From the NCBI RefSeq assembly GCF_006265165.1, contig NZ_VDCH01000004.1, positions 81,988 through 145,987 of the forward strand: a stretch of 64,000 bases of DNA, written 5' to 3'. Origin of the DNA: Chlorobaculum thiosulfatiphilum (lineage in GTDB: Bacteria; Bacteroidota; Chlorobiia; Chlorobiales; Chlorobiaceae). The translations under genes were made by a program, and so were the position numbers. The notes below the pieces were generated by a model. The model was not told where the DNA came from. It saw only the letters and a list, made by a program, of their open reading frames with translations, and made no database searches. Below, piece after piece: positions 17,543 to 26,210 of this stretch (its first letter is position 1; each line of letters opens with the position of its first letter).

Positions 17543-17617
17543 GATTTACAGATTCTTGCTTCGGCTGGAAACAGACAGCAAATATAATACATGTTTTCCG
17601 GCAAATTGTAAGGGCAT

Positions 17618-18673
17618 TTAGTTTGATGCCGAATCGCATTTTGTCGCCAGTTGCCGGTTCATTTCGATGATCAGGTTCATCTTTTCCAGCGCCTGGCAGG
17701 TTTCGAGGCTCCCTTTGGACATGCTCATTCCCTCGTCGATGCAGGAGGCCATGCCTGAAACGTAGCAGGTGATGGCCGAGGCGAAGAGCGCGGCGTCGAT
17801 TTTGGCCTGCGACGCCGAGCCATCGAGAATCTCCCGGATGATTTGCGCGTTGGCCAGGCTGTCTCCACCGGCGAGGTCGCCGATCTCCCACCTGCCGAGG
17901 CCGAACTCCTCCGGCTCGACGGTGTGGCGAATCACCTCGCCGTCGATCAGCTCGATCATCGAAGTCGGCCCGCAGACGCTCGGTTCGTCCATGCCCATGC
18001 CGTTGCCCGCGCATCCGTGCACGAGCATGGCGTGGTCGCATCCGGCGAGCGCGAGCACCTCGGCGTAAATCTCCATCACCGAAGGATCGAACACGCCGAT
18101 GAGCTGCCTCCGCACCCGCGCCGGATTGATGACCGGCCCCAGCATGTTGAAGATCGTGCGGATTCCGAGTTCTTTGCGGATTCCTGCCACGGCCTTCATC
18201 GACGGATGGTAGAGCGGGGCGAAGAGGAAGGCGAAACCGGTCTGGCGGAACAGCTCCTCGGTGGCGCAGGGCGGAAGATCGACCTGGTAGCCGAGCGCTT
18301 CGAGCACGTCGGCGCTGCCGCATTTGCTCGTGATCGAGCGGTTGCCGTGCTTGGCGATCGGCACACCCGCGCCGCAGGCGATGAAGGCCGCGGCGGTCGA
18401 AATATTGAAGGTGCCCGTGTGATCGCCGCCCGTGCCGCAGGTATCGACCGCTTGCGGGTCGAGCGTGACCGGCGTGGCCCTCGACACGATGCATTCACAC
18501 GCCCCGATCGCCTCGGCGGGGGAGATCCCCTTTTTCTGCAACAGCGCCAGGATCGCTCCGGTACCGGCTTCGGAGAACAGGTTCTCCATGATCGAATTCA
18601 TGCACGTTTCCATCTCCTGCCGGGAAAGGTCGTGGCCCTCCAGCAGCTTCTGAAGAATCTCCTGTTGACGCAT
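17618..18673 (-). CDS. trpD: Anthranilate phosphoribosyltransferase
   Basis: TrpD transfers the phosphoribosyl group of PRPP to anthranilate, the second step of tryptophan synthesis. The 351-residue protein is full length. Visible landmarks are CGTGGD at 79-84 (PRPP/Mg binding), FNISTAAA, and [15 protein letters not shown] at 108-122. [10 protein letters not shown] and [37 protein letters not shown] follow. The start is ATG 18673. It is not in a trp operon here: trpB lies 25 kb away and the other trp genes are not in the window. It is followed by bchG on the same strand, 75 bases after its stop. Confidence 0.95.
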   Translation of the reverse strand: MRQQEILQKLLEGHDLSRQEMETCMNSIMENLFSEAGTGAILALLQKKGISPAEAIGACECIVSRATPVTLDPQAVDTCGTGGDHTGTFNISTAAAFIACGAGVPIAKHGNRSITSKCGSADVLEALGYQVDLPPCATEELFRQTGFAFLFAPLYHPSMKAVAGIRKELGIRTIFNMLGPVINPARVRRQLIGVFDPSVMEIYAEVLALAGCDHAMLVHGCAGNGMGMDEPSVCGPTSMIELIDGEVIRHTVEPEEFGLGRWEIGDLAGGDSLANAQIIREILDGSASQAKIDAALFASAITCYVSGMASCIDEGMSMSKGSLETCQALEKMNLIIEMNRQLATKCDSASN

Positions 18674-18914
18674 AGTGATGCAAAGCGGGGTCGAAATGAA
18701 AGGCGCTTGAAAAACTCATTATCCCGTCCTGATGGGTCTGGACGAAACTGGTCAGTGCTCGAAATCCCTCTCCATAAGTCGGGATCATGACACTTTTTAA
18801 AAGGCGCCCTGAAGAAATTATTACTGTACATTATACTAACTGTCAGCCCTTTTGCAAAAAGCCGATGAGCGTTGGGGGCGGCTGACGCGATTTTTTCACT
18901 CTGTATTACGATTC

Positions 18915-20009
18915 ATGTCGCAAGATCTTCTGCATACCTACCGTAGCACACTGCGCACCAGAATTTTCAGGAAAATGGCCGCTGCCGGGCTGGACTCGCT
19001 GCTCGTGACCGATCTGGCGACCATCCGCTGGCTGACCGGCTTCAGCGGCTCGAATGCCAAACTGCTTTTTGCCGGAGATGCAACCTCCGTGCTGTTTACC
19101 GATTTCCGATATCAGGAGCAGGTTCGGCAAGAGACCAGCGGCATTGCCACGGTGATACTCAAAGACCCGCTTCCCGTAGAGCTTGCGTCGGGTACGTTCA
19201 GGCTTGGCGACAAGATGGCGTTGCAGGTTGAGCACGTTACCTGGCACGAGCAGCAGCAGCTTTCGGAGAAGCTCGGCCATCTCGAATTCGCGCCGGTCTC
19301 CGCCTTTTTCGACGAGTTCCGCGAGATCAATCACATCGAGGAGCTCGACCGGATGCGCCGCGCCGTCGCCCTCAGCGAAACGGTGCTCGAAGCGGTGATC
19401 GGCATGATCGGCCCCGGCGTCACCGAAATCGACATCGCCGCCGAAATCACCTACCGCCACCGCAAGCTCGGGGCGGAGAAGGACTCCTTCGACCCCATCG
19501 TGGCCGGAGGCCCGCGCGGCGCGATGCCGCACGCCAAGCCGACCGCCGCCGCCTTCCAGCCCGGCTCGCTCATCGTGATCGACATGGGGTGCATCGTCGA
19601 TGGCTACGCCTCCGACCAGACCCGCACGGTCGCCTTCGGCAAAATATCCGACGAGCAGCGCGAGGTCTACCGCATCGTCCGGGAGGCGCAGCAGCTCGGC
19701 ATCGACGCGGCGAAGGCTGGCATGGCCGCCCGCGACCTCGACGCCGAAGTGCGTAACTTCATCGCCGCCGCGGGCTACGGCGAAGCCTTCGGCCACGGCC
19801 TCGGTCACGGCGTCGGCGTCGAAGTGCACGAAGCGCCGCGCGTTGGCACCGCCTCCACCGGCACCCTCCGCGAAGGCACGCTCTTCACCATCGAGCCAGG
19901 CATCTATTTGCCGGGCCGCTTCGGCGTCCGCATCGAAGACATGGTAGCCCTCGGCCCCGACGGCGCGGAACCCTTGCAGCGGTTCACGAAGGAGCTGATC
20001 GAGTTGTGA
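18915..20009 (+). CDS. M24 family metallopeptidase (Xaa-Pro aminopeptidase type)
   Basis: From ATG 18915 (MSQDLLHTYR) the protein has 364 residues. An upstream in-frame extension to 18852 lacks family similarity. The N-terminal creatinase-like domain (about 1-150) precedes the pita-bread catalytic domain. All five metal ligands of M24 peptidases are recognisable: Asp223 and Asp234 (IDMGCIVDGYASDQTRTV), His298 (GHGLGHGVG), Glu327 (TIEPGIY) and Glu341 (GVRIEDM). Such enzymes remove N-terminal residues before proline, or cleave Xaa-Pro dipeptides. Aminopeptidase P and prolidase are hard to separate by sequence. It is divergent from trpD, sharing a ~240-base region with it, and is followed by cutA. 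Confidence 0.9.
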   Translation: MSQDLLHTYRSTLRTRIFRKMAAAGLDSLLVTDLATIRWLTGFSGSNAKLLFAGDATSVLFTDFRYQEQVRQETSGIATVILKDPLPVELASGTFRLGDKMALQVEHVTWHEQQQLSEKLGHLEFAPVSAFFDEFREINHIEELDRMRRAVALSETVLEAVIGMIGPGVTEIDIAAEITYRHRKLGAEKDSFDPIVAGGPRGAMPHAKPTAAAFQPGSLIVIDMGCIVDGYASDQTRTVAFGKISDEQREVYRIVREAQQLGIDAAKAGMAARDLDAEVRNFIAAAGYGEAFGHGLGHGVGVEVHEAPRVGTASTGTLREGTLFTIEPGIYLPGRFGVRIEDMVALGPDGAEPLQRFTKELIEL

Positions 20010-20055
20010 ATGGATAATTGATAATGGGGGATTGGCTGCGGTTTGTCAGTCATCC

Positions 20056-20081
20056 GTAGGGGCGGACCTGCGTGTCTGCCC
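20056..20081. repeat. Dispersed GTAGGGGC repeat, copy 1
   Basis: GTAGGGGCGGACCTG with the trailing CGTGTCTGCCC lies just upstream of cutA. Near-identical copies occur at 43025-43050, and shorter palindromic forms at 26186-26210 and 43342-43366. Confidence 0.6.
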
Positions 20082-20131
20082 TCGCATCTCGCATTGATTA
20101 CGGGGAAGAGAACATCAAAACGGCATTGAAC

Positions 20132-20458
20132 ATGGAATCAAGCGGCTACTGCATGGTCATCACCACCGCGCCAGAGCGCGACGAGGCTGAAAAGCTGGCC
20201 CGTGGCATACTCGAAAACCTCCTCGCCGCCTGCGTGCAGCTCTCCGACATTCGCAGCTTCTTTTTCTGGGACGGCCAGATACAGAACGACGATGAGGTCT
20301 CGCTCTTCATCAAAACCACGACGAAGCGATACGCCGCCCTCGAAAGCTACATCCGCGAATATCACCCCTACGATGTCCCGGAGATTATTCAATTGCCAAT
20401 CACCGGTGGATCGTCGGAGTATCTGGCCTGGCTCGATGCAACGACGGGGGCGGGGTGA
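20132..20458 (+). CDS. cutA: Divalent-cation tolerance protein CutA
   Basis: From ATG 20132 (MESSGYCMVITTAPERDEAE) the product has 108 residues, the normal CutA1 size. The frame is open for 20 codons further up, but those residues are not part of the family and overlap a repeat. Conserved features are ITTAPERDEAEKLARGILE, LAACVQ with the conserved cysteine, SFFFWDGQIQNDDEVSLFIKTT, and YIREYHPYDVPEIIQLPI. CutA is a small PII-like trimeric cytosolic protein whose precise function is unsettled. Copper tolerance was reported in E. coli. It is followed by nine-base repeats and converges on holB. Confidence 0.93.
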   Translation: MESSGYCMVITTAPERDEAEKLARGILENLLAACVQLSDIRSFFFWDGQIQNDDEVSLFIKTTTKRYAALESYIREYHPYDVPEIIQLPITGGSSEYLAWLDATTGAG

Positions 20459-20464
20459 GCGGGG

Positions 20465-20509
20465 TATAGGTCTTATAAGTCCTATAGGACCTATACGTCT
20501 TATGAGAGG
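20465..20509. repeat. Nine-base-period TATAGGNCN repeat, locus 3
   Basis: Units TATAGGTCT, TATAAGTCC, TATAGGACC and TATACGTCT start at 20465, 20474, 20483 and 20492 in exact 9-base phase. TATAGGTC at 20465-20472 is inverted at 20488-20495. It sits between the convergent cutA and holB genes. Confidence 0.8.
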
Positions 20510-20537
20510 AAGAGTTGAAGACGATGCTTCCTGGGCT

Positions 20538-20580
20538 TTGTCCTTTCCCTTTCAGTCCCTGAAGTCCTTTTCGTCCTTTG
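20538..20580. repeat. Nine-base-period GTCC repeat, locus 4
   Basis: GTCC cores at 20555, 20564 and 20573 are spaced by exactly 9 bases within a CAGTCCCTG-type repeat, with another core at 20540. It lies directly after the holB stop and is the inverted-strand version of the AAGGAC-type unit. Confidence 0.6.
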
Positions 20581-21750
20581 TTATTTCCCCTGCAATATCC
20601 CCCGCAACTCTGCTGTCAAACCGGCCATCACCAAAAGCACGCTGGCGTTGCGGTTGATCGCGCGCATCGCTTCTTCGATCACCGTCGAGGCTCGATAGAG
20701 GTCGCGGTTGGGGAAGGCTTTGACGAAGCGGTTGGTGCTCTCCGCGATGTCCGGGTTGTTGAGTTCCGGGAAGGCGGGGTCGATGGCGCGGCGGGTGACG
20801 TCTTGGAAGAAGAGCAGCAGGGCATCGAGAAAGATGAGCTGTTCGGTGCGCGACGAGCTTTTCGCCAGCTCTTCGCACGCGCCGATCGCTTCGTGGAACT
20901 TCGCAGGCACGAGGATGTTGCGGAGGTAGTCGATGGCTTTGTTGCGGATGCCGACCACCGCCGGTGCGGCTCCGTCGCCGGTTTCGGCTTCGATCAGTTC
21001 GAGTGCGCTGGAGAGGTTGCCGCGTGAGAGGCTCACGATGAAGCGCCGCTCCGATTCGTCGAGCTGCGGGGCGCGTTTCGCTATCCACGCTTCGATCTCC
21101 GCCGGTTTCGGGCGGGCGAAGTTCAGAAGCTGGCAGCGTGAGCGGATGGTGGGCAGCACCGATTCCGGGCGCGAACTCACCAGCACGAACACCACGTGCG
21201 CCGGCGGCTCTTCGAGCAGCTTGAGTAGTTTGTTTGCCGCCGTCGGGTGCAAGCGCTCCGCCTGCGAGATGATGAATACCTTCTTGCCGCCGTCGCGCGG
21301 GGCGAGCGAGGCCTTTTGCTGCAACATCACCACCTGCTCGGTCAGGATGCCCATCGAGCGCTCCATGGCGGGCGTGAAGAACGGGTTCCGCCGCTTTTCG
21401 TCGAGCAGAGCTTCGTAGCGCTCCCGCGCCTCGGCGAGCTTTTTGTTCTCCTTTTTCGACGGATCGATGGTTTCGAGCAGCGCCGCTTCGACGGGGAAGA
21501 GGTACTCGATGTTGGGGTGCATGAGCCGATCGGCCTGGCGGCAGCTTTCGCACTCGCCGCACGAGCCTTCGCCCGGCAAGTCACGGGAACTCCGGCAGTT
21601 GAGGATTTTGGCGAGTTCAAACGCCACGGTCTCCTTGCCCGAACCTTCAGACCCGGCAAACAGATAGGCATGAGCCAAGCGATTCGACGCGAGCGCTGTT
21701 TGGAGCACCCGTATCTGGTGTTCGTGGCCGACGATTGTATCCCAGCTCAT
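20581..21750 (-). CDS. holB: DNA polymerase III subunit delta prime
   Basis: This AAA+ protein is part of the clamp loader that places the sliding clamp on primed DNA. The 389-residue protein begins MSWDTIVGHEHQIRVLQ. A P-loop-like GSEGSGKE lies near residues 33-40 and the zinc module CGECESC near 63-69. AERLHPTAANKLLKLLEEPPAHVVFVL and SRPESVLPTIRSRCQLLNF (the sensor 1 and SRC region) complete the family pattern. The C-terminal helical domain is present. The start is ATG 21750. A related DnaX (tau/gamma) protein would be larger, so delta prime is preferred. It ends in the nine-base repeat region and is followed on the other strand by cutA. Confidence 0.92.
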   Translation of the reverse strand: MSWDTIVGHEHQIRVLQTALASNRLAHAYLFAGSEGSGKETVAFELAKILNCRSSRDLPGEGSCGECESCRQADRLMHPNIEYLFPVEAALLETIDPSKKENKKLAEARERYEALLDEKRRNPFFTPAMERSMGILTEQVVMLQQKASLAPRDGGKKVFIISQAERLHPTAANKLLKLLEEPPAHVVFVLVSSRPESVLPTIRSRCQLLNFARPKPAEIEAWIAKRAPQLDESERRFIVSLSRGNLSSALELIEAETGDGAAPAVVGIRNKAIDYLRNILVPAKFHEAIGACEELAKSSSRTEQLIFLDALLLFFQDVTRRAIDPAFPELNNPDIAESTNRFVKAFPNRDLYRASTVIEEAMRAINRNASVLLVMAGLTAELRGILQGK

Positions 21751-21760
21751 GCCTTTCCGT

Positions 21761-22672
21761 TCAAATGAACGTCAGCCAGTTGTACGGATCCTCTCCGCTG
21801 TGGACGATTTTGAGGTACTCGTGCTGCAAGGCTTCGGTGACCGGGCCGCGGCGTTCGTTGCCGATCGGGTACTTGTCCACGCTTCTGACCGGGGTGATCT
21901 CAGCAGCCGTGCCGGTCAAAAAGATTTCATCGGCGATGTAGAGCGCTTCGCGCGGAATGAGCGTTTCGCGAACTTCGTAGCCGAGTTCCTTTGCGATGTG
22001 CATCACCGCATGGCGGGTGAATCCCGGCAGAATCGACTGCGCTGCCAGCGGCGTGTAGATGATGTTGTGCCGGACGACAAAGATGTTCTCGCCACTTCCC
22101 TCGGCAACGTAGCCGTTATGGTCGAGCGCCAGCCCTTCGGCGTAGCCGTCCGAGATGGCCTCCATTTTGATGAGCTGGGAGTTCATGTAGTTGCCGCCTG
22201 CCTTGGCCCATGAAGGCAGGGTGTTCGGCGCGAGCCGTTGCCATGAGGAGACCTTGACATCCACGCCGTTTTCGAGCACGTCCTCGCCGAGGTAGGAACC
22301 CCACTCCCAGGTGGCGATGGCGACCTCGATGGAGGCCCGGTGCGGATTGACGCCAAGCGCGCCCTGGCCGCGGAAAACCAGCGGACGGACGTAGCAGGCT
22401 TTATGGTTGTTCGCCTTGATGGTGGTGATAATGGCGTCCTTGATCTCGGTTTCCGAATAGGGAATCTCTATGCGGTAGATTTTCGACGACTCCCAGAGGC
22501 GGCGGACATGTTCGTCGAGGAAGAGCAGCGCCGAGCCTTTGGCGGTATCGTAACACCTGATGCCCTCGAAGGTTGACGAACCATAGTGGGCGACGTGGGA
22601 CATGACGTGGATTTTGGCGTCACTCCAGTCAACCAGTTCGCCGTTCATCCATATTTTAAGCGAGTTGTGCAT
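21761..22672 (-). CDS. ilvE: Branched-chain amino-acid aminotransferase
   Basis: IlvE moves the amino group between glutamate and the keto acids of valine, leucine and isoleucine, using PLP. From ATG 22672 (MHNSLKIWMNGELV) it has 303 residues. An open frame extends 42 codons upstream, but family similarity begins at MHNSLKIW. Landmarks are HVMSHVAHYGSSTFEGIRCY, CYVRPLVFRG, the PLP Lys157 in SWAKAGGNYMNSQ, EGLALDHNGYVAEGSGENIF and TGTAAEITPVRSVDKYPIG. Class IV fold members also include D-amino-acid transaminases, but the AKAGGNY block with SGENIF supports IlvE. It lies head to tail with holB, 11 bases upstream on the same strand, and the two may share a transcript. Confidence 0.95.
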   Translation of the reverse strand: MHNSLKIWMNGELVDWSDAKIHVMSHVAHYGSSTFEGIRCYDTAKGSALLFLDEHVRRLWESSKIYRIEIPYSETEIKDAIITTIKANNHKACYVRPLVFRGQGALGVNPHRASIEVAIATWEWGSYLGEDVLENGVDVKVSSWQRLAPNTLPSWAKAGGNYMNSQLIKMEAISDGYAEGLALDHNGYVAEGSGENIFVVRHNIIYTPLAAQSILPGFTRHAVMHIAKELGYEVRETLIPREALYIADEIFLTGTAAEITPVRSVDKYPIGNERRGPVTEALQHEYLKIVHSGEDPYNWLTFI

Positions 22673-22783
22673 GAACAGATAGAATTGAGTGAAAAAAACG
22701 GTAAAGAATTTTTCTTCTAAGATAGTCCGTTTTGAATTTTTTGAAAGCAGGGAGGGGGGAATTTGAGCGGAGTCATACCGTGT

Positions 22784-22833
22784 GGAGCTGGTGGACAAAG
22801 GATTTTTCTTCCGCCCACCAGCTCCATCAAGTC
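22784..22833. repeat. GTGGAC repeat hairpin, locus 5
   Basis: GGAGCTGGTGG at 22784-22794 pairs perfectly with CCACCAGCTCC at 22815-22825. The cores GGAG (22784) and GGAC (22793), and CTCC (22822) and GTCC (22831), are 9 bases apart. It lies just after the end of the phosphofructokinase gene. Confidence 0.65.
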
Positions 22834-22842
22834 CACTATTCT

Positions 22843-24048
22843 TCAGTAAATCCTTTCGTAAACTCCGTCAACCTCTCGCAGGATCGGCTCGTAGGGCACC
22901 GCCGGTCTGCCGAAACAGGTGCCGAGCGATTCGTACATGGCGACCTGGTCGAGATCGACGTAGCGCTGTTCGATCGCCTTTGATGCTTCGATGTACTCGA
23001 CCTTGCGCCCCTTGACCTTGGAGATGGTCACGCCGGTCTTGCCATCGAGCAGGAGCAGCACGGCGGCGGCGCCGGCCTCGAAGCCGAAGTTGATGTCGTA
23101 GGCCGAGGAGTGTCCGGCGCGCACGAGGTGGCCCGGATGGATTTCGCGAACTTCCGGAATTTCGTAGATGCCTTCGACGAACATGCCGGTCTCCTTCATG
23201 AAGAGCGGCATCCGGGGGTCGGACTTGAAGCGCTTCTTGATCTCCTGGCAGACGTACTTGCCCGCGCCAGCCAGCTTTTTGTGACCGAAGGCATCGATGC
23301 CCGCCGACTCATCGACGATTTCCGTGCCGTCGGCGTTCTTCATTCCCTCGGCCACCACGATGGTGTAGGTTCCGCTGTGCACGTCGCTCTGGCGGATGCG
23401 GCGCGTGAAGCGCTCGACGACGTGTTCGTAAACGACATCCCAGTCAACCGGAATTTCCGGAATCAGGATGCAGTCCGCTTCGGCGGCCACGCCGCTGCGG
23501 AAGGCCGTGTGACCGGCGTAGCGCCCGAACACCTCGGTGACCAGCACACGGTTGTGGGTGCGGCCCGTCGTTTTCAGATCTTCGACGAACTGCGCGATGC
23601 GGTTGATGGTCGAGTCGCCGCCGACCGAGTAGGTCTGCAAGTCGAGGTCCATCGTTTTCGGGCAGTGGATGCACTGCACACCGTTCTGGTTCAGGTCGAT
23701 CATCACGCTGCCCGAATCGTCGCCGCCGCTGATGATGAGCGCGTCGAGATCGAACTTTTTCATGCCGATCTTGATGCGGTTGTACTTGTCGGGGTTGCTG
23801 ATCGCCTTGATTTTCACCCGCGAATGGCCCGCTTCCGAACCGGCGAAGCTTGCCTCGAACTGGTCGAGGCGGGCCTCGTCGAACCGCACCAGCCGCTCCT
23901 GGTTCAAGAGGTTGTACAGTCCGGCGTAGCCGTTGGGGATCACATAGAGTTCAAGCCCTTTGTTCAGGGCCATGAGCGCGGCGCCCTTGATGACGGCGTT
24001 CAGTCCGCCGCAGTCGCCGCCGCTGGTAAGAATTCCGATTTTTTTCAC
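22843..24048 (-). CDS. pfkA: 6-phosphofructokinase, probably pyrophosphate-dependent
   Basis: The protein phosphorylates fructose 6-phosphate in glycolysis. From GTG 24048, with AGGAGAGAAC upstream, it has 401 residues. Landmarks are SGGDCGGLNAVI at the N-terminus (ATP enzymes have GGDAPG), SGGDDSG near residue 108, and PKTMDLDLQTYSVG, PKTIDND-like. Aspartate after GGD (GGDDS rather than GGDGS) and the retained lysine of the PKT block are features of the PPi-using group II enzymes. EVFGRYAGHTAF, EGMKNADGTEIVDESAG and GHLVRAGHSSAYD fit the family. PPi dependence is an inference from these two residues. It is the only gene of this pathway in the neighbourhood apart from glgP. It is followed by a nine-base-phase hairpin. 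Confidence 0.9.
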   Translation of the reverse strand: MKKIGILTSGGDCGGLNAVIKGAALMALNKGLELYVIPNGYAGLYNLLNQERLVRFDEARLDQFEASFAGSEAGHSRVKIKAISNPDKYNRIKIGMKKFDLDALIISGGDDSGSVMIDLNQNGVQCIHCPKTMDLDLQTYSVGGDSTINRIAQFVEDLKTTGRTHNRVLVTEVFGRYAGHTAFRSGVAAEADCILIPEIPVDWDVVYEHVVERFTRRIRQSDVHSGTYTIVVAEGMKNADGTEIVDESAGIDAFGHKKLAGAGKYVCQEIKKRFKSDPRMPLFMKETGMFVEGIYEIPEVREIHPGHLVRAGHSSAYDINFGFEAGAAAVLLLLDGKTGVTISKVKGRKVEYIEASKAIEQRYVDLDQVAMYESLGTCFGRPAVPYEPILREVDGVYERIY

Positions 24049-24216
24049 GCTGTTCTCTCCTCGCTTGCTCAGGTTAGGTTTTGATGGCTTAATTTCATTA
24101 AATACACCAGTGAAACCATGGCGCGTTTTATGATGATCAAGATAGAGTATTTGGCTGATATTTCATTGCGGCATGATGAAATACGGTGCGTTGAAATTCC
24201 CTGAATCCATCGGAAT

Positions 24217-25488
24217 ATGACCTTCCTTGACCATCTTCGCTTTGCCTGGGTGCACTTGCGGGAGCGAAAGCGCCAGACCTTTCTGACGGTGCTTGGCGTG
24301 GCTGTCGGTTCGGCGATGATGATTACCACCATCGGGGTGGCGCGGGGTTCATCGTTGAGCGTGTTCCTGAAGCTCATCGATGTCGCACCGCACATCACCA
24401 TCGGCGCGGATCGCATCGTGCAGGAGGTGCCCGACAACCTCCTCGGCATCATGCCGGGGCGGATCGCTTTTGTCCGCAAGAACGTAACCACCGATCGCAA
24501 GGTGGTCATCAAGAACTATAACCAAGTGATTGCGACGATCAGTCCGATAAAGCAGATTGTCGATATTTCGCCCTACGTGACCAGCAAGTTGCTCGCCCGC
24601 AACAAGAATCGTTTCAATGCATGCTTCGCCAGGGGGGTCGTGCCGTCGCTCGAAGGAGAGATCGCCGGGCTGAAAAAAAACCTGCTCGATTCCGAGGCGC
24701 TCTCCGAGCTGGAGTGGACGCCGAACGGCATCATTCTTGGCTCGATGCTGGCCGACAAGCTCAAGGCCAAGTATCGCGACACGATCGTGCTGGTTGACAA
24801 GGAGGGACACGAGTATCCGGTCATGGTGGTGGGCCGTTTCAGGAGCGGCTTCAACACCAAGGATGACCGGGAGGCGTATGTCAATCTGGCGCTGGCGCAG
24901 CGAATGGAGTCTCTTGCCTCGAATACCGTCACCGGCATCGGTCTGCGGATCGCCGATATTGGCCAGGCCGACGCGCTTGCGGCGAGGATCGAGAAGCTGA
25001 CCGGCTACGACACCAAGAGCTGGAGCGAAAGCAACAAGAACGTGATCGATTTCTACAATCGCAATGGCATCATCACGTTGGTGTTGGTGAGTTTCGTCTT
25101 CGTGGTAGCGGGGCTTGGCGTGTCGTCGGTCATGACGACCGTGGTGCTGCAAAAGGTGAAGGATATCGCCATCCTGCGCTCGATGGGTGTGCAGCGCAAG
25201 AGCATCACGCGCATCTTCATGCTCGAAGGGCTGATCATCGGCACCTTCGGCGTGCTGGTTGGCAGCCCGATCGGGCACCTGATCTGCGACATCATCAGCA
25301 GGATCCGCTTCGCGCCGAGCAGCGCGGGCGTCGTCAGCGCCGACCGCCTGCTCGTTGCTGAAACTCCCGACGTGCACCTGATCGTGATCGGCTTCGGCAT
25401 TCTGATTGCGGTGATCTCGTCAGTAGGCCCGGCAAGAAAGGCTACGAGTTATCTGCCCGTGCAGGTGCTTCGCGGCGAGGTGGGGTAG
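24217..25488 (+). CDS. ABC transporter permease, FtsX/MacB-LolC type
   Basis: The 423-residue protein has the FtsX-like plan. There is one N-terminal membrane helix (about 19-41, TFLTVLGVAVGSAMMITTIGV), a large periplasmic MacB-like core domain of ~230 residues, and three C-terminal helices near 280-305, 325-360 and 395-415. The C-terminus has KDIAILRSMGVQRKSITRIF and SVGPARKATSYLPVQVLRGE, both common to lipoprotein- or macrolide-export permeases. No ATPase gene is adjacent, so its partner is elsewhere. It is convergent with ispF and followed by two TGAA-loop hairpins. The substrate is unknown. Confidence 0.88.
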   Translation: MTFLDHLRFAWVHLRERKRQTFLTVLGVAVGSAMMITTIGVARGSSLSVFLKLIDVAPHITIGADRIVQEVPDNLLGIMPGRIAFVRKNVTTDRKVVIKNYNQVIATISPIKQIVDISPYVTSKLLARNKNRFNACFARGVVPSLEGEIAGLKKNLLDSEALSELEWTPNGIILGSMLADKLKAKYRDTIVLVDKEGHEYPVMVVGRFRSGFNTKDDREAYVNLALAQRMESLASNTVTGIGLRIADIGQADALAARIEKLTGYDTKSWSESNKNVIDFYNRNGIITLVLVSFVFVVAGLGVSSVMTTVVLQKVKDIAILRSMGVQRKSITRIFMLEGLIIGTFGVLVGSPIGHLICDIISRIRFAPSSAGVVSADRLLVAETPDVHLIVIGFGILIAVISSVGPARKATSYLPVQVLRGEVG

Positions 25489-25561
25489 AAATGTGAGATT
25501 GTGGACTTGGTGGAAATGCAACGGAACTTCTTTCTTGCATTGGAGGCGTCCACTTTGTCAA

Positions 25562-25634
25562 CCCCGGTCTGAAGACCGGGGCAACTGAAGAGAATGTAAG
25601 ATGTTCAATGTCAGGAGGGTTGAAACCCTCCTGA
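25562..25634. repeat. Two palindromes with the same TGAA loop
   Basis: CCCCGGTC-TGAA-GACCGGGG (25562-25581) is followed by TCAGGAGGGT-TGAA-ACCCTCCTGA (25611-25634). They lie between the convergent permease and ispF genes. Neither has a T-run, so termination is not obvious. Confidence 0.7.
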
Positions 25635-25658
25635 ATGCGGGGAGGCAATTCCGGGTTT

Positions 25659-26132
25659 TCAGGTGTTCTCGATCAGACACACGGCGTGGGCGCAGGCGCC
25701 TTCCTGGCGGCCTACGTAGCCGAGTTTTTCGTTGGTGGTGGCTTTGACCGACACGGCGTTCAGCTCCAGACCGAGGCAGCGGGCGATGTTGCGGCGCATT
25801 TCGTCGATGTAGGGGGCGATCTTCGGCTTTTCGAGCAGCAGCATGGCATCGACGTTGACCGGTTTGTACCCTTCGCGCGCCAGCAGCTTGCAGACGTGCT
25901 TGAGCAGAATCATGCTGTCGGCGTCTTTGTAGTCGGGGCTGGTGTCGGGGAAGTGCTTGCCGATGTCGCCGAGGGCCGCCGCGCCGAGCAGGGCGTCGCT
26001 GATGGCGTGCAAGAGCACGTCGGCGTCGCTGTGGCCGTGGAGGCCGACCGGGGAGGGAATATCAACCCCGCCGATGATGAGCTTTCGGCCCTCTGCAAAC
26101 TGGTGGACGTCTATGCCGATTCCTATGCGCAT
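25659..26132 (-). CDS. ispF: 2-C-methyl-D-erythritol 2,4-cyclodiphosphate synthase
   Basis: IspF makes the cyclodiphosphate of the MEP isoprenoid pathway, needed here for pigment tails, carotenoids and quinones. From ATG 26132 ([12 protein letters not shown]) it has 157 residues. Metal ligands Asp8 and His10 (DVH) and His42 ([12 protein letters not shown]) are present, as are the LHGHSDADV motif, [13 protein letters not shown] and [13 protein letters not shown] near the C-terminus. A longer open frame on this strand fuses into pyrD-overlapping sequence and is not the real start. It is placed downstream of pyrD on the same strand, 75 bases after its stop. Confidence 0.95.
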   Translation of the reverse strand: MRIGIGIDVHQFAEGRKLIIGGVDIPSPVGLHGHSDADVLLHAISDALLGAAALGDIGKHFPDTSPDYKDADSMILLKHVCKLLAREGYKPVNVDAMLLLEKPKIAPYIDEMRRNIARCLGLELNAVSVKATTNEKLGYVGRQEGACAHAVCLIENT

Positions 26133-26185
26133 GGTGTGGTGTTTGGGTGAAAGATAAAAAAGATCGGTCGGATCAGTCCGATTGA

Positions 26186-26210
26186 GGGCAGGCGCGAGGC
26201 CTGCCCCTAC
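26186..26210. repeat. Dispersed GTAGGGGC repeat, inverted copy
   Basis: GGGCAGGCGCGAGGCC followed by TGCCCCTAC lies between ispF and pyrD. The ends match the GTAGGGGC/GCCC family seen near cutA and near the tRNA-Gly genes. Confidence 0.5.

Noticed and set aside
17514..18494. Long arginine/glycine-rich frame opposite trpD
   Set aside because: It lies fully within trpD in another frame and has typical GC-shadow composition.
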